From Candidatus Gastranaerophilales bacterium (GTDB lineage: Bacteria; Cyanobacteriota; Vampirovibrionia; Gastranaerophilales; Gastranaerophilaceae): 62,242 bases of DNA. This document shows positions 46,877-55,062 of the stretch, in pieces. Under the pieces are notes generated by a model that searched no databases, had not been told where the DNA came from, and saw only the letters and a list, made by a program, of their open reading frames with translations. Location: positions 1-62,242 of the forward strand of contig CALUTO010000013.1 in assembly GCA_944323735.1 (NCBI GenBank). The letters run 5' to 3'. Position 1 is the first letter of the stretch. Each line of letters begins with the position of its first letter. The position numbers and the translations under genes were made by a program.

Positions 46877-48139
46877 TTAAGGTTTACAAAGTTTTTTTTT
46901 TACAATTTCATCTTCGTTAAAAAGTCGGATTACTCCGTATTCACCGTCATATCCAGCCTGCTTTATGACTTTGCCCTGTCTGAGTCTTGATATGCCTTCG
47001 GCAAGCAGAGCAGAGTGAGTTTTCTCTATTTCATCGACAGGCACCTCCTGTAAAATAGAAAGCTCAGAACCAAATTTACGTATAAGGTTTTCGTATTCAA
47101 AAATAACTTTTTTGCTCTGTGCACCGACATTACAAATTTCAGCAAGAATTTCCTGTAGAGGGACGAGACTGTAAACTTTTCCTGCTGTTTGTGGTTTGAA
47201 TTCACCGGTTTTTCTGTCAGCAAGTTCGTTTACTCTGTTTAAAACTCCAATTGTTAAAGGCTTCTTGCAAACGGGACACAATCCGTTCAGCTTTTGCGAC
47301 TCTTCCGGAGTCAGGCAGACTCCGCATTTTCTGTGTCCGTCCTCGTGGTATTTGCCTTCTTCAGGGAAAAATTCTACGGTTCCGACATATCCGTTGCCGG
47401 TTTTGAGGGCGTTTAAGATACTGTAGTAATTCGCCTCAGTATCAAAAACTGTTGCTTCACGTGCAAGCTTTGATGGTGAGTGGGCATCTGAATTTGAAAC
47501 AAGTCTGTATTTGTCCAGCGAGGATACTGTCCAGTTCATCTCAGGATCTGATGACAGTCCTGTCTCAACCGCAAAAATATGTCCGGAAAGATCTTCGTAG
47601 CACTCTTCTATTGAATCGAACCCTGATTTTGAACCGAGTACGGAAAACCAGGGTGTCCAGATATGCGCAGGAATGATAAATGTATCTTTTCCTGAATTAA
47701 GAGTAATTTCCAGAAGATTTCTGGAATCAAGCCCGAGTATAGGCCTTCCGTCAGAGTTTATATTGCCTATTGCGTCAAGCTTTTTCCTGAAATTATCAGC
47801 TGTTTCAATATCCGGAGCAAACACTACGTGATGTACTTTTCTGGTTTTGTCCCCCTTTTTGTATATAGTTGAAATTTCAACTGATAAAATAAATCGAACA
47901 GGTTTTCCGCTTATGAGCACCTGTTTTTCTATTTCCGGTTTGAGTCTGTATGCACCGTTTCCGTCAGGTATGAGTTTTTCTTTAATTTCAGAAAACCACG
48001 CCGGATGAGTGAAATCACCGGTAGATATGACACCCAGTCCTTTTTTTTGAGCCCATTGCGCCATTTCTTCAAGATTGCAGCTTTTGCTTGTTGCTCTTGA
48101 GTATTTTGAATGAATATGCAAATCAGCGTAAAAAAACAT
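46877..48139 (-). CDS. EndoQ-like PHP endonuclease part of the split gene
   Basis: About 420 residues of the PHP superfamily close to endonuclease Q, which cuts DNA at deaminated bases. Metal motifs: YADLHIHSKYSRAT, VISTGDFTHP, VEIST, IIPAHIWTPWF, FAVETGLSSDP and NSDAHSPSK. A four-cysteine zinc site follows (CGVCLTPEE...CPVCKKPL), as in EndoQ. The frame ends soon after an A10 run (KKKLCKP); with nine A it would continue into the helicase at 46842. The second of two ATGs (48139) has better spacing to GGGGG. In repair it would work next to the family-4 glycosylase at the other end of the window. Confidence 0.85.
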   Translation of the reverse strand: MFFYADLHIHSKYSRATSKSCNLEEMAQWAQKKGLGVISTGDFTHPAWFSEIKEKLIPDGNGAYRLKPEIEKQVLISGKPVRFILSVEISTIYKKGDKTRKVHHVVFAPDIETADNFRKKLDAIGNINSDGRPILGLDSRNLLEITLNSGKDTFIIPAHIWTPWFSVLGSKSGFDSIEECYEDLSGHIFAVETGLSSDPEMNWTVSSLDKYRLVSNSDAHSPSKLAREATVFDTEANYYSILNALKTGNGYVGTVEFFPEEGKYHEDGHRKCGVCLTPEESQKLNGLCPVCKKPLTIGVLNRVNELADRKTGEFKPQTAGKVYSLVPLQEILAEICNVGAQSKKVIFEYENLIRKFGSELSILQEVPVDEIEKTHSALLAEGISRLRQGKVIKQAGYDGEYGVIRLFNEDEIVKKKLCKP

Positions 48140-48278
48140 CATACCCCCTGTTGAATATAAAAAATTTTAGCAAAAACCTGTTGTGCTAACAATATTTTTG
48201 TTCATGCGACACTGGAAAATTTTTATTTTTTTATATAAGCTTGACTTATAGCAGCTATCAGGTGATAAATTAAATATT

Positions 48279-50111
48279 ATGCTGATATCATCAATAAATT
48301 CGCTTTACACACCGGAACAAACTGTATTGAAAACTGAGCCTCCTGCTGCAATACAAAAAGAAATGAAGGCTAACCTCGCAAATCATACTCTTGCTGTCTA
48401 TAGAAACGGCAAAATAAAATATTACAATCAGAGAAATCTGAAACCTGTATTTCTTGCAATTGAAGCAAACGATATAAAAGATGCATTTATTTTTGACAGG
48501 AGAGTAAGTAAGGCATCAGCCGTTCTTTTTGCATACGGCGGGGCAAAATTTGTCAAAACACCGCTTATGTCAAAAACAGCAAAGGAATTTTTTGACAAAA
48601 AGGGTATAAAATATGATGCTGACGTAATTGCAGACAGCGTAATTGACAGGAATTCAAAACTAAAATGCCCGCTGGAAAAGCTCGTGCTGGATACGGATGA
48701 CCCGAAAACCGCATACGAAATACTAAAACAAAGAGTTTTTCCACGTGGTATTGATTATGAAAAACAGTATTACAATGACAGAATGACTCCGGAGGACTAT
48801 AAGTCGCTCGATAACAGGTTGAAACTTTTATATATGAATAAACAACAGCCTGCGGGTACACCTTCTTTCAAGGGTGCATTTTATAATGCAACTGCATTTA
48901 TCCAGAACCATACCCTTTTAAACAGGGGGCTTACTAACGTCGGCGGCTGTGCAATTCCCCATGCTATAATGTCTAACACGAAAGAAGAAGCAATGGAAAG
49001 GCTTGGAATGTCGGCTATGAGTGTAACATTTGCATTTATAATGCCTTTATTTCTTCTTCCCGGATACAATAAATTTTTTCTTTCTAAAAACAATATAGTA
49101 AAAAATTTTACAAACAACGAAAAAAAAATTATTCAGTTATCAAAAGAATTTTTAACGAAAGAGAAAACTGATTTTGTTAAGGCAGTTAAAAATGCAGGCA
49201 TACAGCTTAAAGCAGAAAAAGATTTTGAAAATATTTTAAAGAGGTTTGAAGGCAGAGAAGAAGAACTCCGAAAAAAACTCATAAAAACGCATGAACAGAT
49301 TTTGCGTTCTGATTTTATGTCAACAGGGCTTTTAATGGGCAGTATTCCCTGGATTGCGACTTCAGTTACCGAACATATAACCGGAAGAAAAGGCTTTTCT
49401 GCCACGTTTAATATGCTGGAGGAAAAAGAAATATCAAAAAAAGAGCAGATAAAAGACAAAATAAAAAGAATTTCAGGCACACTTGCATTCGCTCTTATTC
49501 CAGGATTTATAATATCAAAAGCCGTCACATCCGGACTCTACTCAAAAGGGCCTAACATTATAAAAAATAATGCTTCAAATTTTGACTACACCTCGGGGGT
49601 GAGCATGTCAAAGACTGTTAATGCTATGAAATGGGCTTTTACCGGATTTCTTGCAAAGCTTCCTTCTTCAAGAGACAGGTATGAACTCAGAGACAGAACA
49701 GCACGTGAAGGTGCGACTTTTGTGATGTTTTTCTGCGGTGATTTTTTGATAAACAATATACTCGGCAGATTATCAGACAAATATCTCGGAACAAAAATAA
49801 TGCGTTCTGACAAAAGAACAGGTTTCTGGAAGAGTTTTTCTCTTCCGATAAGACGTTTTACAAAAATCGATATGATGAAAAACGTTTCTCCTGAGGTTAT
49901 CAAAAAGACAAAAAATATAGGTGCCGGACTTTACTGGGTATCTCTTTTGAGCAACATGGCTGTACTCGGATTTACTCTGCCTCATTTTTTGAACAGAATG
50001 CTCCTCCATACCGTTGAAAAAGACAAAGCAAAGACACACCAGAGACCTGCTTTTAGAAGTTTTCCGGTTTTTAATAGTGTGGAGGAATGGACAAACAGGC
50101 TCTCTTCTTAA
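48279..50111 (+). CDS. DUF1893 domain fused to a large membrane domain
   Basis: A 610-residue protein. Residues about 25-150 match DUF1893 (the TM1506-like, deaminase-fold family): ANHTLAVYRNGKIKYY, AFIFDRRVSKASAVLFAYGGAKFV and the end block CPLEKLVLDTDDPKTAYEILKQRV. A second part starts at about 200 with GTPSFKGAFYN and contains several hydrophobic segments (SVTFAFIMPLFLLPGY, TLAFALIPGFIISKAV, LYWVSLLSNMAVLGFTLP) with a charged helical insert. The normal DUF1893 protein is a stand-alone domain of about 130 residues, so the fusion is unusual. No ribosome site is obvious. Function unknown. Confidence 0.75.
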   Translation: MLISSINSLYTPEQTVLKTEPPAAIQKEMKANLANHTLAVYRNGKIKYYNQRNLKPVFLAIEANDIKDAFIFDRRVSKASAVLFAYGGAKFVKTPLMSKTAKEFFDKKGIKYDADVIADSVIDRNSKLKCPLEKLVLDTDDPKTAYEILKQRVFPRGIDYEKQYYNDRMTPEDYKSLDNRLKLLYMNKQQPAGTPSFKGAFYNATAFIQNHTLLNRGLTNVGGCAIPHAIMSNTKEEAMERLGMSAMSVTFAFIMPLFLLPGYNKFFLSKNNIVKNFTNNEKKIIQLSKEFLTKEKTDFVKAVKNAGIQLKAEKDFENILKRFEGREEELRKKLIKTHEQILRSDFMSTGLLMGSIPWIATSVTEHITGRKGFSATFNMLEEKEISKKEQIKDKIKRISGTLAFALIPGFIISKAVTSGLYSKGPNIIKNNASNFDYTSGVSMSKTVNAMKWAFTGFLAKLPSSRDRYELRDRTAREGATFVMFFCGDFLINNILGRLSDKYLGTKIMRSDKRTGFWKSFSLPIRRFTKIDMMKNVSPEVIKKTKNIGAGLYWVSLLSNMAVLGFTLPHFLNRMLLHTVEKDKAKTHQRPAFRSFPVFNSVEEWTNRLSS

Positions 50112-50222
50112 AACAACAAGACAATTACCGAAAAACCGGAAGTCAAAAATAAGCCGGATTTGCTATGATTTTTTGATTAAATTTGTAAACACCGGCAAAA
50201 ATTATTTGTTTCGTGAAAAGTT

Positions 50223-50789
50223 TTAAAGCGTGTCTAAATCACAAATTTCTATTTCTTCAAAAATATTATTTAAAAAACCTTTAGTATCTTTTTGAGTTTC
50301 CAGTGTAATTTTTGGGTTGGATATAACCCATTCATCTTTACCGGCACAATAGGCTATATTGTTTTCAATCCGGCTTCCTTTAAATTTTGAATAAGGAATT
50401 TTGCAATTTTCTAAAAAATTTGCAAAATTCATAAAAATTGTTCTGCTTAAAGGGTTTTTTGTGTCATTTACCGAGCCCAGCAAAAAGCCCTGCAAATCCG
50501 GATTTTTTAGATTTATTTTGCTTTTTATATAGTCTTTAATGATTGAAAAATTGCTATTATGTATCACAGTCGGACAAATATGGGTCAAAAGGACATTTTT
50601 TCCGTCTGTAATACCGCATACGGTACAGTCAAACACGTTTTTTGTATAGGCACTGTCAGAAAACACGCTCTGCTTGATTGTCCACGGGTAATCTACAAAT
50701 TTTTCGCAGCCAATGCGGCCTGCTATTTTTCGGAATTCATCAGGTGCTGCCAGTCGTATTTGCGATTTAAAAGAAATTTTATTCTCCAT
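50223..50789 (-). CDS. Unknown protein with Cys and His conserved-looking blocks
   Basis: About 188 residues starting MENKISFKSQIRLAAPDEF. The centre reads VFDCTVCGITDGKNVLLTHICPT, a Cys...Asp...His arrangement that recalls CheD/CNF-type glutamine deamidases, and is followed by a strand-helix region (GFLLGSVND...IFMNFANFLENCKIPYSKFKG). The similarity is only in spacing and could be chance. No ribosome site is clear; ATG at 50789 is chosen because ISFKS then falls at the N terminus as in other local proteins. ATG at 50804 is possible. Single gene, convergent with the DUF1893 gene. Confidence 0.6.
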   Translation of the reverse strand: MENKISFKSQIRLAAPDEFRKIAGRIGCEKFVDYPWTIKQSVFSDSAYTKNVFDCTVCGITDGKNVLLTHICPTVIHNSNFSIIKDYIKSKINLKNPDLQGFLLGSVNDTKNPLSRTIFMNFANFLENCKIPYSKFKGSRIENNIAYCAGKDEWVISNPKITLETQKDTKGFLNNIFEEIEICDLDTL

Positions 50790-50810
50790 ACCGCAATAAA
50801 ACATGTTAAG

Positions 50811-50945
50811 ATGAAAAATTGTCTTTTTTATTTTAGAATTTTTCGTTGCACAATGCCTGTTTGTTATATATGTTTTTCTTTATTTTGGGCGGTTATTGTT
50901 TTTTTAGCTTTTTTGTTATATTTTCTTAATATAGGCTATGTTTAA
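50811..50945 (+). CDS. Possible 44-residue membrane peptide
   Basis: ATG at 50811 opens a frame of 44 residues (MKNCLFYFRIFRCTMPVCYI, then a 20-residue hydrophobic helix ending NIGYV). The ribosome site is weak (TAAG). It overlaps the start of the next short frame by eight bases and is divergent from the 50223 gene. It could be a small membrane protein or chance AT-rich coding. Confidence 0.3.
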   Translation: MKNCLFYFRIFRCTMPVCYICFSLFWAVIVFLAFLLYFLNIGYV

Positions 50946-51027
50946 ACCTATATGCACACTTTGTTCAAAGAAGGCGGATGTAAAATATCTTTTAATATCG
51001 GATATTCGCAGTTTGAATGCAGGATAG
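50938..51027 (+). CDS. Possible 29-residue CxxC peptide upstream of the SNF2 gene
   Basis: ATG at 50938 opens MFKPICTLCSKKADVKYLLI and ends at 51027, ten bases before the SNF2 start. It carries one CxxC. Its last codons (GCAGGATAG) contain the AGGA that serves the SNF2 ATG, so a short translated leader coupled to the helicase is plausible. It is too short to be certain. Confidence 0.35.
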   Translation: MFKPICTLCSKKADVKYLLISDIRSLNAG

Positions 51028-51037
51028 AGCGGTTATT

Positions 51038-53986
51038 ATGACAATAAATATAAAAAAAAATGATATAGATGACCTGTTTTTGAACCTTACGGAAAATCCG
51101 CAGGGATTGGAAAATAAAGATTTCAGACTGCAGCTCAGTACTATATATCAGCTATTCGAGGATGAATTTGAGAATATATTTGTCGGAAATACTACTCCAT
51201 TAAGGGGAACTGATTTTTATCTGCTTGATAACGGAGACTTTTTTGTTACACCAACTAATAATTTTGATTTTTATCTTAAATCTAAAGGTTCATTATACAG
51301 ACTGCGCTCTGAAATCAGAGAAATTAACGGTGAGCAAAAAATAGGATATAACACCTCGCAAAATATAATATGGGAATATTTTTCCGGTTTTAATACAATA
51401 CTGGATTTTGAGGACGGGTCAGAAAGCTTTAATTTTTTAAACCGTTTTACAGTTACTATTCTAAAAATCATAGAAAAACTTCATTTTATTCCGGTAGTTC
51501 ATTATAACGATAATATTTTTCAAATAAAGTACGAAATATTCAAAAAAGCAAAAGATGTTGCAAAAGTCATTGCGGATTTAAAAAATTCAATGCCTGCAAA
51601 TTTTGCGCTGAATCCTGAAAAATACGGAATAGAAAAACTTATAGATAAATATTTGAACTTTGCTATTTTTAAATTTTTGCATATAAAAGCAACAAAATTT
51701 AAAGATGCAAAATCAGCTGTATACTTTATAAAAGATGCATCTAATAAACGTTTTGTCAGAGGTTTGGATTATGCTTCCGCTATTTCAGAATGGCTGGATG
51801 AAATTTATATCGGAAAATACACGCTGCTGCCCGAGTTTGAAATCTACAAAGGCAGCGGTGATGACGAATATATTCTGAAAATAAACATAAAAGACAAAAC
51901 AAACGATGAAAAATTCCGTGTCGATGATATTTATAACGATACAGCACATTTTTCAAACTATGAAAACAGTGAAGCAATAGAGCTTATAGAAAAACAATTG
52001 AATTATATAGCTAGATATTATCCGGAAATCGCTGAACTGTTTGAAGAAGGGCACAATTTTGAATTAAAAATGAACTTAAACGGTGTATATAAAATTATTG
52101 CCCAGATTTCTTACTATCTGCAAAAAGCATCTGTTGATGTTGTTCTTCCTGAAGGGATAGACAATATTGTTACTCCCCGTGCCTCTATAAATGCAAAAGT
52201 GAAAACAGCAAGACTCGGAGAGCTCCGGGATATTCTGACGGCTAACGGAGCGTCTGACAGCACACTTAATGACATGTTTGAGTTTTCATATACTATTGCA
52301 ATTGGCGATGACAAACTCACTCCGGAAGAATATGAAGAGCTGACAAAAAATGCAAGAGGCTTAATAAAATACAAAGAACACTATGTGCTAATTGATCCTG
52401 CTGAAAACGCAAAATTGCTTGATAAAGTTAAAAATCCCAGGCTTGACGGCAAGACAAAGATGGATATACTCCATGCAGCACTGTCATCGCAGATTGACGA
52501 CTATGATTTTGACTATGATGAAGCATTTGCGAATATATTAAAAGATTTGACAAAAACTGAGGAAGTGCCGCCGCCGGAATCATTGCACGGTGTTTTAAGA
52601 CCGTATCAGGAGCGTGGTTTTAAATGGCTGTATACAAATATTAAAAAAGGTTTCGGCTGCTGTATGGCTGATGATATGGGGCTGGGTAAAACTATACAGG
52701 TAATAAGTTTTATCCTGAAGCAAAAAGAGACAGGCGAGTTGAAAAATCCGGCTCTTGTGGTATGTCCGACAACGCTGCTCGGTAACTGGGTCAAAGAAAT
52801 AAAGATGTTTGCGCCGGTTTTAAAAACCTCTGTTTATCACGGTCTTGAGCGTGAAATTGATACAAAAGCAGATATAATAATCACAACCTATGCAATACTC
52901 AGAATAGATGTAGAAAAAATAAAAAAACAAAAATGGTCAATGCTCATTGTTGATGAGGCACAAAATATTAAAAATCCCGATACATCCCAGACACAGGCTG
53001 TCAAGGCAGTTAAATCCGGAATAAAAATAGCAATGACCGGTACACCGGTTGAGAATAAACTTACTGAATTGTGGAGTATTTTTGATTTTATTAACAGGGG
53101 CTATCTTGGTTCTTTGCGTGATTTTCAAAAGAGCTATGCTATTCCCATTGAAAAATTTAAACAGAATAACAGGGCGGAAAAGCTTCGTCTGGCTATATCT
53201 CCTTTTGTTTTGCGGCGTTTAAAAACAGACAAAACAATTATTTCAGACCTTCCTGAAAAGGTCGTGCTAAACGAATACTGTTATCTTAGCAAAATGCAGG
53301 CGGCACTTTACCAGTCTGTGCTTGATAATCTTATGACTGACATATCTAAACTCAACGGTATCAATAGAAGGGGTATGATTTTTAAATTAATTACAGCCCT
53401 GAAGCAGATATGTAATCATCCGTACCAGTATTTAAAATCCGGAGATATGTCAAAAGAAATGTCCGGAAAATCAGAGCATCTTGTGTCTATCACAAAAAAT
53501 ATTCTTGAAAATAATGAAAAAACGCTTATTTTTACCCAGTACAAGGAAATGGGCAGCATATTGATGTCAATTTTAAACGATGAACTCGGAATAACCCCGC
53601 TATTCTTCCATGGTTCCCTAAACCGTTCGCAGCGGGAGGATTTGATTAAAGATTTTCAGGAAAATTCAGACTCAAATGTCATGATACTTTCTCTGAAAGC
53701 CGGCGGCACCGGTCTGAACCTTACTGCGGCAACTAATGTTATTCATTACGACCTATGGTGGAATCCTGCAGTTGAAGAACAGGCAACTGACAGAACTTAT
53801 CGTATTGGACAGGAAAAAAATGTAATGGTTCACAGGTTTATTACTATCGGAACATTTGAAGAAAAAATAGACGAAATGATTACGAATAAAAAAGATCTGG
53901 CAAATGTAGCAGTATTTGAAGGCGAAAAAGTTATAACAGAACTTTCTGATGAAGAAATATATAAAATATTCTCTCTGGGTGCGTAG
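51038..53986 (+). CDS. SNF2-family helicase
   Basis: About 982 residues. The first 500 are a helical region with no recognised domain (a SWIM zinc finger is not seen). The C-terminal 450 hold a complete SNF2 ATPase: YQERGFKWL, ADDMGLGKTIQVI (Walker A), LVVCPTTLLGNW, LIVDEAQNIKN (DEAQ box), AMTGTPVENKLTELWSI, LIFTQYKEMG, LSLKAGGTGLNLT and ATDRTYRIGQ. Such proteins remodel protein-DNA complexes, for example RNA polymerase recycling by RapA relatives. ATG at 51038 with AGGA is preferred to ATG at 51017, which has no ribosome site. Confidence 0.92.
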   Translation: MTINIKKNDIDDLFLNLTENPQGLENKDFRLQLSTIYQLFEDEFENIFVGNTTPLRGTDFYLLDNGDFFVTPTNNFDFYLKSKGSLYRLRSEIREINGEQKIGYNTSQNIIWEYFSGFNTILDFEDGSESFNFLNRFTVTILKIIEKLHFIPVVHYNDNIFQIKYEIFKKAKDVAKVIADLKNSMPANFALNPEKYGIEKLIDKYLNFAIFKFLHIKATKFKDAKSAVYFIKDASNKRFVRGLDYASAISEWLDEIYIGKYTLLPEFEIYKGSGDDEYILKINIKDKTNDEKFRVDDIYNDTAHFSNYENSEAIELIEKQLNYIARYYPEIAELFEEGHNFELKMNLNGVYKIIAQISYYLQKASVDVVLPEGIDNIVTPRASINAKVKTARLGELRDILTANGASDSTLNDMFEFSYTIAIGDDKLTPEEYEELTKNARGLIKYKEHYVLIDPAENAKLLDKVKNPRLDGKTKMDILHAALSSQIDDYDFDYDEAFANILKDLTKTEEVPPPESLHGVLRPYQERGFKWLYTNIKKGFGCCMADDMGLGKTIQVISFILKQKETGELKNPALVVCPTTLLGNWVKEIKMFAPVLKTSVYHGLEREIDTKADIIITTYAILRIDVEKIKKQKWSMLIVDEAQNIKNPDTSQTQAVKAVKSGIKIAMTGTPVENKLTELWSIFDFINRGYLGSLRDFQKSYAIPIEKFKQNNRAEKLRLAISPFVLRRLKTDKTIISDLPEKVVLNEYCYLSKMQAALYQSVLDNLMTDISKLNGINRRGMIFKLITALKQICNHPYQYLKSGDMSKEMSGKSEHLVSITKNILENNEKTLIFTQYKEMGSILMSILNDELGITPLFFHGSLNRSQREDLIKDFQENSDSNVMILSLKAGGTGLNLTAATNVIHYDLWWNPAVEEQATDRTYRIGQEKNVMVHRFITIGTFEEKIDEMITNKKDLANVAVFEGEKVITELSDEEIYKIFSLGA

Positions 53987-54351
53987 GGATTTTTTTCAAA
54001 AAAAAGAGGCTTTATAGCCTCAAAATACCTTTTCCCGTTCCATTATATCTAATCTAATGATTAATATCGTGTTATTTTATTTAGTCTGTTTTTTTATTTT
54101 ATTTTATTTTATTTTATTTCTCTCTTATATACTATATAAGTATTTAGAAAATAAAATATTGCCCGGAGTATTCTGCGAAAAAAAGTAATACAGTTTGGTT
54201 TATATGTAAATTAAATATTTGATATATATTATTTATATATTAAATATTTAATAAGTATTTAAAAACAATTGTAACAAATTGTAAATGCAGCATTAAACGG
54301 TAAATTTTTTTGATTGAAAATTTTTTATAATTATATAAGGATGGAAAAGTT
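53987..54351. other. AT-rich intergenic stretch with hairpin and ATTTT repeats
   Basis: A 365-base gap without a gene. It holds a hairpin GAGGCT-TTAT-AGCCTC (54007-54022) after the helicase gene, which lacks a downstream T run on the plus strand and so is a weak terminator; a pentanucleotide array at 54096-54119; and a very AT-rich region leading to the 54352 gene that should contain its promoter. Nothing else is seen. Confidence 0.6.
54096..54119 (+). repeat. ATTTT microsatellite, about five units
   Basis: Four full ATTTT units and one of four bases in tandem, inside the upstream region of the 54352 gene, about 230 bases before its start. Confidence 0.85.
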
Positions 54352-55062
54352 ATGTCAAAATTAATAAGACGGCTGGTTGATATAGTTTTGAAGCGCAAAA
54401 AGAACCGCTTACACTCCGAGTATAAAAAAATTACCCGCACTACAACCAATAAGGGGAAAAAATTTGCTGCGACAAGTTCAGCAACTCTTGAACTCAATGC
54501 GGCAATAAATGAAGAGCTCAAAAAACGTGATTTCTGCATAAAAAATATTGTCATTAAATATCTGGATAATCCGTCAGGAATACTTGATTTTATAAAAGAC
54601 CACGGTACACCTGTATATACGCTTAAAAATGCTGATATTTTGCTTGATGTTATAAAAGAAGAAGCGGGCTTTTTGCCGCCAAAAAAAGGATTAAAAGCAT
54701 TATATCTGAACATTTTGCTTTTTGTATTTGCAAGAAAGCCTGTTTGTCTTGCATTAAATACATCTGAGATGTTTATTTTGCAGGATGTTCCTGAAAATAT
54801 ATATTCAATACTGCATCAGTTTCATAAGTGGATGAGTTTTAAAATGGGATTGCCCGGATGTGATGACGAAACGCAGACTCTTTTAAAAGACATGTTTGAA
54901 AACAAATCATCACCTGTCTCGGTGGAGGAAATAGCCTCTTTAAAAGAAGCTATAGCAAGAGATAGAGAGGCAATTGATTTTGTTCTTAATTTTGCAAAAG
55001 AGTATTCCGGTGCAAAAAATGCTGCCTCAAAACTTAAAGACGATGGCTCTGCTACTGTTTAG
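54352..55062 (+). CDS. Unknown 236-residue protein
   Basis: A basic N terminus (SKLIRRLVDIVLKRKKNRLHSEY) is followed by a mixed alpha/beta region with one hydrophobic segment (LKALYLNILLFVFARKPVCLAL) and a helical acidic C-terminal half ending LNFAKEYSGAKNAASKLK. No signal peptide; the hydrophobic part may be buried rather than membrane. ATG at 54352 follows AAGGATGG. It is convergent with the MFS gene and overlaps its stop by four bases. No family recognised. Confidence 0.65.
   Translation: MSKLIRRLVDIVLKRKKNRLHSEYKKITRTTTNKGKKFAATSSATLELNAAINEELKKRDFCIKNIVIKYLDNPSGILDFIKDHGTPVYTLKNADILLDVIKEEAGFLPPKKGLKALYLNILLFVFARKPVCLALNTSEMFILQDVPENIYSILHQFHKWMSFKMGLPGCDDETQTLLKDMFENKSSPVSVEEIASLKEAIARDREAIDFVLNFAKEYSGAKNAASKLKDDGSATV

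Noticed and set aside
53999-54026. Rho-independent terminator of the SNF2 gene
   Set aside because: The hairpin is there but no T run follows on the plus strand, so it is only described as part of the intergenic stretch.
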